From Chloroflexota bacterium (GTDB lineage: Bacteria; Chloroflexota; Anaerolineae; Aggregatilineales; Phototrophicaceae): a stretch of DNA of 62,451 nucleotides. Location: the NCBI GenBank assembly GCA_028873975.1, contig JAPPMO010000023.1, positions 1 through 62,451 of the forward strand. Reading direction: 5' to 3'. The translations under genes and the position numbers were made by a program. This document shows, in pieces, positions 25,882-32,758 of the stretch (position 1 is its first letter; every line of letters starts with the position of its first letter). The notes under the pieces were generated by a model. It was not told the DNA's origin, did not search any database, and saw nothing but the letters and a program-made list of their open reading frames with translations.

Positions 25882-27612
25882 TTGAGACATCTGCGCGCGG
25901 TTACCGGCCGACATCTTCATTTTATTGTCGTCGTCACGCTGCTGGCGATATGGTACACTTTCCCCACTATTGTACATGTCTTCAAGACAGACAGCTTTTG
26001 GTTGCCCTCAGGCGGCAGTTTCGACATATATCTTCACATCTGGGACAAATGGTACTGGCAACAGATCTTTAGCGGCCAAGCCGACCGCATGTACACGACA
26101 GCGCTCTTCTACCCGCAAGGTCTGTCTCTCGCGCATCATCCGCTCTCTTCGCTGCCAACAAATATCGTGCAACTCGTCCTGCAAACCATATTGCCGGTTT
26201 CCAATGTATTTTGCTTCGCCTATCTGCTGGTCATATTCCTGAATGCGGTTTCGGCATATGTCTATATGTTATGGTTGTTCAAGCAGAAGTGGATTGCGCT
26301 CATTGGCGCCGTCGTATTTGGATTCAGTCCACACTTGATAACGAAACCGAACCAATTACATGATGCAACCGTTGCTCCCATTGCTTTGGCCTTTTATTGC
26401 TTTCACCGCGGGATCGTGGAAAAGCGTTCGCGCTTCATCATTTTCGCCGGGCTATTGACCGGCTTGACCAGCACGATCACACTTTACAATTTCAGTTGTT
26501 TGTTAATTTCCCTGGCGGCCGGCGTCTGCGCATTTGCGATTGGAAGATGGCGAGACAGCAGTTATTGGGCAAGCATCGCTCTGCTTGCGCTGACCATTGC
26601 CGCGTCAAGCATCTGGGCCATTGGTCCTATGTTGTCCGATTCGCAGCTCTTTGATGCTGCGCTGGGATGGCATGAACAAGAAGTATCAAATGACCTGATC
26701 TACTCCTTAGTGAATCACAGGCACCCCATCCTGGGACCACTGGCGGATTCGGCCTTGCAGATTCCGCCAGACCTAATCCGCAAAGAAGTGAGTTACCTGG
26801 GATATCTTCCGCTCCTGCTCATAGGCATTGGACTGTTTCGCAGGGATTCAGGCCGAAAAATGATACCTTGGCTGGCCTTGGGATTGGGGTTTATGATTTT
26901 GAAACTTGGATCGACTCTGAGCATAAATGGCGTTGAGTATCCTCAAATTTTGCTTCCCAAATACTATTTGAACGAGATCTTCCCATTTGTGTTCAAAGCC
27001 TTTACCGCCACGTCAAGGTTTCACGCCGGCGTACTTTTGCCATTTACTGTTCTCTCTTGTTACGGCCTCTATGCATTGATTCGAGCGCGCCCTGCTGCGC
27101 CTTGGAGCCGGATCATTCTGCTACTGATCGGGTTGCTCGCTTTTGAGTACTATTCGCCGATATATGCAACAGCAACTCCTTACGAACAATTCGAATATCT
27201 TAAGTGGCTGGATCAGGAAGATGACAGCGACCGGATTCACTTGATAAACCTGCCTATGGGAAGAACTAACTCGAAACTGTACAGCCTTTATCAGTCTCTT
27301 AGCGGCTATCCTCATGCTGAAGGCGCCATCAGCCGCGCGCCTGACAGCGCGTACGACTATATCAGAGCGAACTTCGTGCTGAAAACTTGGCACAAAGCAC
27401 GTCCAATCAACTGCTTTTCGACAGACCGAGGCGATTACAAGTCGGCAATAAGACAACTCCAGAAAGACAGCTTTAGCCATATAGTCCATCATCGTGGCTT
27501 GAAACGATGGGAAACAGTCCTTGAAAGTTTCCAATATGTTGAGCCAGCTTACACTGATGACTTTGTCTCAGTTTACCGGCTGACCGATTTGCTCGACAGC
27601 TGTTCCAGATAA
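25882..27612 (+). CDS. Multi-spanning membrane protein, probable GT-C-type glycosyltransferase
   Basis: 576 residues beginning at a TTG with GAGAGGAAA upstream. About eleven hydrophobic spans alternate with short loops. The first external loop contains DIYLHIWDKWYW, with acidic residues after span one as in lipid-linked-sugar GT-C enzymes (PMT/ArnT/YfhO-like), and a soluble C-terminal domain of about 150 residues follows. Such enzymes move a sugar from a polyprenyl-phosphate donor to proteins or lipids outside the membrane. The family call rests on topology and the early acidic motif, not on strong similarity. Its base composition is less G+C-rich than its neighbours. Confidence 0.6.
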   Translation: MRHLRAVTGRHLHFIVVVTLLAIWYTFPTIVHVFKTDSFWLPSGGSFDIYLHIWDKWYWQQIFSGQADRMYTTALFYPQGLSLAHHPLSSLPTNIVQLVLQTILPVSNVFCFAYLLVIFLNAVSAYVYMLWLFKQKWIALIGAVVFGFSPHLITKPNQLHDATVAPIALAFYCFHRGIVEKRSRFIIFAGLLTGLTSTITLYNFSCLLISLAAGVCAFAIGRWRDSSYWASIALLALTIAASSIWAIGPMLSDSQLFDAALGWHEQEVSNDLIYSLVNHRHPILGPLADSALQIPPDLIRKEVSYLGYLPLLLIGIGLFRRDSGRKMIPWLALGLGFMILKLGSTLSINGVEYPQILLPKYYLNEIFPFVFKAFTATSRFHAGVLLPFTVLSCYGLYALIRARPAAPWSRIILLLIGLLAFEYYSPIYATATPYEQFEYLKWLDQEDDSDRIHLINLPMGRTNSKLYSLYQSLSGYPHAEGAISRAPDSAYDYIRANFVLKTWHKARPINCFSTDRGDYKSAIRQLQKDSFSHIVHHRGLKRWETVLESFQYVEPAYTDDFVSVYRLTDLLDSCSR

Positions 27613-27779
27613 CCAGTTGCTCTGAAGCCGGGCATCCCAGTTCGTGTCAAGGCCGAACGAGAAGCTTCTTATTTCACAAGCGCCGAGATCAGACTAGCGC
27701 GCAGATATAGCCTGTCGCCAGCCGTAGATGCCCGCGTACGCGCCGCGCACACATGAAAGCAAGTCCCTGTGGGCCCCAC

Positions 27780-29171
27780 CTACCCGCTTTGACGCTCCAT
27801 GCGCCGCAGGGCGATCCAAACCAGCAAAGCCGTCACCGAGAGATAGGTGAAAGTCAGCAGCACCCAGGGCGACAGGATGGGGATAGTCGCGCCATTGCTG
27901 GAAAGCGTGACGCGCATGGTGACAAGTTGCTGATGATCGATCAGCATCTGCTGCGAATAGACGGTCGCGGTGATGGGGTTCAAGCTGGTGGCGATCATAT
28001 CGGCATAGATCATCGCCGCTTCGACCGTTGGGTTGTCGCTGATCCTGGTGGCGACATTGTTGACGACGTTGCCGTAGGCGCCCTGGAAGAGAATGAGCGC
28101 CAGGGCGGGCAAGCCGATCGTGATGGCGGTCGCGACGGTGTAGGAGCGAACGGTAGCGGACAAGGTGCGCTCGGTGATAGAGGAAAAGAACATGCCAAAG
28201 GCGCCCAGCGTCACTGCCGAGACCGCCAGCACCAGCAGCGCCAGGATCAGTTCGGATTCGCTGACCCCGCCGAAGAGAAAGGCGATGCTCTGCAAGGGTA
28301 TGGCGGAAAGCAGCAGCAGCACGATGTAACCCAGCGCGGATTGCATCTTGCCGACCACAAAGGTCGCTTTGCTGATCAAGGTGGTTTGCAGCAGGTCGTA
28401 GGTCTTGCGCTCGCGTTCGGAGCTGATGGCGCCGGCCGTTAGCGCCGGCACGATGAATATGATCAGCATCAGTTCGATAAACAGCACGCCGATGAAAAGC
28501 AGTCGTCCCAGCTCGCCGGTGACAACGACCCCGCCCTGCGGCACGCGCAGCAAATAGAGCAGCATGGTGAAAAAGCTCATCAGCGTCAAGAATACGGTGA
28601 TGATGGCGAAGCCGCGTATGCCGCGCATCCGGCCGCGCAATTCCTTGACCATCACGGGATTGAGGCGAAAGGCGCGCAGATCGCCGATGGTCATGAGGCC
28701 GACCAGGCTCAGAGGCGCAATTGCCAGCAGCGCCGGCGCGAAGCCGAAAGCGACGAGCGCAAGCCCGTTGACCGCCGTCAAGATCCAGGCAGTGAAGACC
28801 GTCCACAATTCCTGAGCCAGGATCACCACTGCCAGTACCGACAGAAACGCCATATTGCCCAGGATGCCGGCGATGACCAGCAGCAGAGCCGCGTCGTCGG
28901 CGATGTTGAAGTTGCCCAGCAAGACGGCGCGAATCGCGCTGAACCGCGCATTGTCGTCCGTCGCGGCGGAGACCGCCAGCGCGATCACGACCAGCGCCGC
29001 CAGCAAGTTGACGAGCGCGCCCCAAAACAGGACCAGCGAACTGCGCCGCAAGAGCCGCTCGCGCGGGGTCATCAACTCGGGCGGGACGCGATCCCAAGCG
29101 CCCTCTTCCGGCACGCTCTCGCCGAAAAGGCTGATGATCAGCTTGCGGATATTGTTCAGGAATTCCAGCAT
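27780..29171 (-). CDS. ABC-2-type transporter permease
   Basis: 463 residues with about eleven or twelve hydrophobic spans. The segment SSERERKTYDLLQTTLI is the hallmark E-R-E-x-x-T-x-x-L-L cytoplasmic loop of ABC-2 (NatB/CcmB-like) export permeases, following ALTAGAIS. These pair with a separate ATPase to export drugs, lipids or polymers. No ATPase gene is nearby, so it must use a distant partner. The minus-strand neighbour downstream is the GT-C-like gene, in convergent orientation. Confidence 0.82.
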   Translation of the reverse strand: MLEFLNNIRKLIISLFGESVPEEGAWDRVPPELMTPRERLLRRSSLVLFWGALVNLLAALVVIALAVSAATDDNARFSAIRAVLLGNFNIADDAALLLVIAGILGNMAFLSVLAVVILAQELWTVFTAWILTAVNGLALVAFGFAPALLAIAPLSLVGLMTIGDLRAFRLNPVMVKELRGRMRGIRGFAIITVFLTLMSFFTMLLYLLRVPQGGVVVTGELGRLLFIGVLFIELMLIIFIVPALTAGAISSERERKTYDLLQTTLISKATFVVGKMQSALGYIVLLLLSAIPLQSIAFLFGGVSESELILALLVLAVSAVTLGAFGMFFSSITERTLSATVRSYTVATAITIGLPALALILFQGAYGNVVNNVATRISDNPTVEAAMIYADMIATSLNPITATVYSQQMLIDHQQLVTMRVTLSSNGATIPILSPWVLLTFTYLSVTALLVWIALRRMERQSG

Positions 29172-29265
29172 GTCAGGGGACTCTCAAACCAGACGCGCAT
29201 AATCTATCGGCACAAAAGGAATAACCAGATCCGTCAACGTCACGTCGAGTTCGATTTGCCCAAGT

Positions 29266-29673
29266 TTAGTCGCGCCACACTTCAAAATAGTTTCGCGATC
29301 GATAGAAACAGACATTGAACTCCATGAGAAAATTGGTTTGCCCAAGCAAGACCGACATGTTGTCCGAGCCTACCCATGCAAAGACAAGCGTGACGTCATC
29401 CGTTTCGGCTAAACCCGGAATCTTCGCTGATACCCGAAGCGCGCGCGCTTCAACCCCCGCCTGTATTCCGCCTAGCGGACCAAGCCTTTCCTGATTGTCC
29501 CACGACGCGCCCAATGCCATTCCGACATGGAAGGGCAACACATTAAGTGCAGCGCCAGTATCCACAATTCCCGGTACTTCAACTGAACGGAAACCAAGAG
29601 ATATCTCCAGCGGCAAGCGCGGCATTAGACTGCCGGGTTGCTTATCCAACATCGTAAATGGAAATCGCGCCAT
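29266..29673 (-). CDS. Retropepsin-like aspartyl protease domain protein
   Basis: 135 residues, a single pepsin-like half. VPGIVDTGAALNVLP contains the catalytic D38-T39-G40 and the hydrophobic psi-loop; a later VLLGQTNFL stretch matches the I/L-L-G flap-return motif. Retropepsins of this size act as homodimers. The ATG overlaps the stop of the upstream 67-residue gene by one nucleotide (TAATG), so the two are co-translated. No membrane span is seen. The substrate is unknown; in bacteria such stand-alone domains are mostly uncharacterised. Confidence 0.75.
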   Translation of the reverse strand: MARFPFTMLDKQPGSLMPRLPLEISLGFRSVEVPGIVDTGAALNVLPFHVGMALGASWDNQERLGPLGGIQAGVEARALRVSAKIPGLAETDDVTLVFAWVGSDNMSVLLGQTNFLMEFNVCFYRSRNYFEVWRD

Positions 29674-29876
29674 TATTCGATTTCCGGTTCGGTGGATACT
29701 TTGGTTTGCTCCAACAGTTCTAACATTGTCTGAGCAAGCTCATAGTTGTAGCGCAAGCCCGTTGGGTCGAAAGTGTATTGCTCCAACGCTGGATCAGCGA
29801 GCAGGGTTCGAAACAGAGCCAACTTGTCATCATCATTGAGCTTCTTCATTTGGTCGAGCAATTCTTTAGGGAGCAT
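29673..29876 (-). CDS. Small acidic helical protein coupled to retropepsin gene
   Basis: 67 residues with AAAGGA about 8 nt before the ATG. The sequence is predicted to be almost entirely helical, with many Leu, Asp and Glu (LLDQMKKLNDDDKLALFRTL). It has no known motif. Its stop overlaps the retropepsin start, and both sit between repeats. It could be a substrate, inhibitor or antitoxin-like partner of the protease; this is conjecture from gene order only. Confidence 0.65.
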   Translation of the reverse strand: MLPKELLDQMKKLNDDDKLALFRTLLADPALEQYTFDPTGLRYNYELAQTMLELLEQTKVSTEPEIE

Positions 29877-29959
29877 GTTTCAGTCCTTTCGGCTACCATG
29901 CGCATCCAGGATTATACCAGATTGCCGCAGGCTTTTCAGTGCGGCAACTGTCGTGGCCC

Positions 29960-30218
29960 AAGGCAATCGCATCAAAATGATAGCGGCTGAAATGATGGGA
30001 ATCTAAACTGAATATTAACCACAGAGAACACAGAGGGCACAGAGAAAAACATAAAATGTCTTATTTCAACTGTGTTTTCGAGTGAAAAATCACGTTTCGC
30101 TTATAACTCTTTCTTACGCTTATTCTCGGGTTTTAGAAGAAATGTCGTCTGAACACCAACGAACTCTGTGCACTCTGCGCGCTCTATGTTGAAAATAATT
30201 TGATACGTTTGCCCTATG
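29960..30218. repeat. Pair of inverted family B repeats enclosing about 180 nt
   Basis: AAGGCAATCGCATCAAAATGA (29960-29980) followed by ACCACAGAGAACACAGAGGG (from about 30018) is the inverse of the right-hand copy, CTCTGTGCACTCTGCGCG ending GAAAATAATTTGATACGTTT and GCCC (about 30162-30215). The two halves form imperfect terminal inverted repeats. No gene lies inside. This accounts for the whole 29877-30244 gap. Confidence 0.6.
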
Positions 30219-30244
30219 TCGTGGCGGGATTTCGCGCCTGCTTC

Positions 30245-31339
30245 TCAAAGCATCATCCCGCGCCGTTCGCGCAGGGCGGCGATCACCAGACGGTCGGCTT
30301 TGCCGAAGCTGTATTCGTCCAGGTCCGCCTCGTTGACCCAAGCCCAATTCAGCGCCTCCAGCGCCTGCGGTTCATCAAAGGGCGCAATAGCGCCCAGATA
30401 TCGGCACTCATAGGCATGCAGCGTGATCTTGAAATGCGTGAAGGCATGATTGACCTTCGCGAACAGGTCGCCTATCTCGACCTCGATCGCAAGCTCTTCC
30501 CGCAGTTCGCGCGCCAAGCAGTCCGGGAGCGATTCATCCGCCTCGCGCTTGCCGCCGGGGAACTCCCACAAGCCACCGAGCAAGCCTTCAAGCGGACGCT
30601 GCGCGATCAAGAGGCGTTCGGCTTGATCGCGAATCAGGCCGGCGCATACGTCATAATGCGGGGTGGCGGCGCGGGCCCGCTTGAGCGGCCGATCTTTCTG
30701 TGTCCCGGCCGCGTAAGCACGGCAGTGGAGCCGCAGCGGACAAGCCTCGCAATCAGGCTTTTGCGGACGGCAGATCTTCCGCCCGAGTTCCATCAACGCT
30801 TGATTGTATTCGCCCGCATCCTGTTCCGGCGTCCATTCGGCAGCCAGCGACCAGAGCGCTTCGCGCGTGGACCCTAGGCTGATATCGCTATCTATGTCCC
30901 GCAGCCGTGTGAAGACCCGCATAACATTGCCGTCCAGCAGGGGAACGGACAAATCAAAGGCGATGCTGCCGATTGCGCCGGCGGTGTATCTGCCGACGCC
31001 GGGCAATTTGAGCAGCTCGTCCACATCGTCCGGAATCTCCCCGTCGTATCGCTCGACGATGATGGCGGCGGCGCGATGCAAGTTGCGGGCGCGGCTGTAA
31101 TAGCCCAGCCCTTCCCAAAGCTTCAATACCTCGTCAAGATGCGCGCAGGCCAAAGCTTCAATTGTGGGAAAAGCCTTGAGAAATCGCTGAAAATAGGGAA
31201 CGACGGTATCCACCTGCGTCTGTTGCAGCATGATTTCCGAAAGCCAGACCATGTAGGGCGTTGGTCCTCGACGCCAGGGCAAGTCGGCTCGGTTCCGCCG
31301 GTACCACCGCAATAGCTCAACTGCGAATGGAGCGCTCAT
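30245..31339 (-). CDS. mutY: A/G-specific adenine DNA glycosylase MutY
   Basis: 364 residues. The HhH-GPD domain shows catalytic E35 in SEIMLQQTQ, the hairpin LPGVGRYTAGAI and the conserved Asp in LLDGNVMRV. The 4Fe-4S loop is C-x6-C-x2-C-x5-C (CRPQKPDCEACPLRLHC). The C-terminal Nudix-like domain that recognises 8-oxoG is present (WEFPGGKREADESL). It removes adenine mispaired with 8-oxoguanine. Length and all key residues are standard, so activity is expected. Confidence 0.96.
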   Translation of the reverse strand: MSAPFAVELLRWYRRNRADLPWRRGPTPYMVWLSEIMLQQTQVDTVVPYFQRFLKAFPTIEALACAHLDEVLKLWEGLGYYSRARNLHRAAAIIVERYDGEIPDDVDELLKLPGVGRYTAGAIGSIAFDLSVPLLDGNVMRVFTRLRDIDSDISLGSTREALWSLAAEWTPEQDAGEYNQALMELGRKICRPQKPDCEACPLRLHCRAYAAGTQKDRPLKRARAATPHYDVCAGLIRDQAERLLIAQRPLEGLLGGLWEFPGGKREADESLPDCLARELREELAIEVEIGDLFAKVNHAFTHFKITLHAYECRYLGAIAPFDEPQALEALNWAWVNEADLDEYSFGKADRLVIAALRERRGMML

Positions 31340-31424
31340 AATGGAACGCTCATAGCAGGGCGAGGCCTTGTCGACTGAGGCTTGCCTGCGGGTGGCTCGG
31401 TTCCCACGATGGCGCTGTCAAACC

Positions 31425-32630
31425 TCAAAGCAGGGTCAGCGCATGCCGATAGACATCAAGCGCCTGCTGCAATTGACCTTGCCTCATCAATGCGTCTCCC
31501 AGTACGCGGTGAACAGCGGGATTGTCTCGGTGCCGCGCTTGCTTGATCAGCCAGTGTAGATCACTGACAACCAGATCAAGACCAATATCGGCGCGCAGAA
31601 GGGTCTCATAGTCGGCAAGCGCCGCCTCCACCTTGCCTTCCGCGATTTTGTCCCGCGCCGTTTTGAAACCGGCTCTCAAACCGGGCGGCGGCATCTTCAG
31701 CGACTCGGGTCCAGCGGGGAGCGTCCCCGTCGGCTGAATGGCGGTATCGCCGGCGGCAGCCACGGCGCGCAAGCGCTCGGCGTACCAGGCTTCCAGTTCC
31801 GCTTGCCGGTCTTGCACAAGGAAGGCATGCGTCAAGCTGTCGTAGGGCGCCGGCGCGGAGGGGGCGCTCCCGCTTTCGAGGCGGGGCGCGAGATCGCTTT
31901 CGGGCGCGTCAGCCGCCGGAACGAGAAAATCGGGCAGGGGCGCCATTGACTGGGTGCTGAATTCCTCGTCGACAGGCTCGTCCAAGCCTGCCAGCGATTC
32001 CGGGAAAGCCATCGACTCCCCGACGCGATGTGAATAAAGGCTTTCGTCCTCGCTGTCTTCAAATGTTTCGTCGCCTTCGTAGGCATCGTCGATGTTATCC
32101 GCGACCGTTCCCGCAGGGGCGTTCTGGCCGATCTCTTCAGCCGCCTCGCTAACTTCGCTCGCCAGGCTCTCCAGCCAGTCGAGCGGGTCTTCGGACTCGG
32201 CGGCGCTTTCTGGATCAGCCAAATGATCGGGGACTTCGACCAGATCCGCGAGTTCCGCGCCGGGGGCGATTTCTCCGGATTCGGCTTCTGTGGCCATGTC
32301 TTCGAGCCAGGTCAAGGGGTCGGTGGTATCGTCGCTGCTGCTGTCGCCGATGGTGGTCAAGGCGGTGGGCGTCTCGTCGTCATCTTCCTCATCCAGTTCC
32401 TGCTCGGGCTGAGTGGGTTTCGCGGCTCTGGGAGGCGTCTCTTGCTGGAGCGCTTCATCGCCCGCCAGCCACTCGCTCCATGTTTCCCTCGCCGTTTCCG
32501 GCAACAGTTGGACCTCAGCCTCGTTGATATCGGCTTCGTCTCGTTGACGCTTCGCCAGCGTTTCCAGCCAGGCGATTAATTCATCCGGCGACATGGAATC
32601 GAAGTCGGGCATATTGGGATCGTGAAACAT
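31425..32630 (-). CDS. Acidic protein with WL motifs and C-terminal TPR-like region
   Basis: 401 residues. The first 240 or so are very acidic, low in complexity and probably disordered. They carry short repeated Trp-Leu motifs, each in an acidic helix: ELIAWLETLAK, WSEWLAGDEA, PLTWLEDMATE, PLDWLESLASE. The last 130 residues look like TPR helices (DYETLLRADIGLDLVV, RVLGDALMRQGQLQQALDVY). It belongs with the larger acidic TPR protein upstream (32759-35515), in which the order of the domains is reversed. The WL motifs probably are short linear binding motifs. No catalytic residues are seen; cytoplasmic. Confidence 0.75.
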   Translation of the reverse strand: MFHDPNMPDFDSMSPDELIAWLETLAKRQRDEADINEAEVQLLPETARETWSEWLAGDEALQQETPPRAAKPTQPEQELDEEDDDETPTALTTIGDSSSDDTTDPLTWLEDMATEAESGEIAPGAELADLVEVPDHLADPESAAESEDPLDWLESLASEVSEAAEEIGQNAPAGTVADNIDDAYEGDETFEDSEDESLYSHRVGESMAFPESLAGLDEPVDEEFSTQSMAPLPDFLVPAADAPESDLAPRLESGSAPSAPAPYDSLTHAFLVQDRQAELEAWYAERLRAVAAAGDTAIQPTGTLPAGPESLKMPPPGLRAGFKTARDKIAEGKVEAALADYETLLRADIGLDLVVSDLHWLIKQARHRDNPAVHRVLGDALMRQGQLQQALDVYRHALTLL

Positions 32631-32646
32631 GGCGCTAGCCGCTACT

Positions 32647-32676
32647 CCCGTTTATGTAAACTGCGGCGCTCATGCG
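32647..32676 (+). repeat. Degenerate family C repeat
   Basis: CCGTTTATGTAAACTGCGGC followed by GCTCATGCG resembles the first half of the 80-bp element at 59444-59523. It lies in the 128-nt gap between the two acidic TPR genes. Confidence 0.4.
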
Positions 32677-32758
32677 TCAAGCCTTATCGTTGTCGCCGAG
32701 CGGCTTCCGCGCATTGGAAACTCGCGGGAACCTCGGGGATTCCGGAAGTGGCAGGGCA

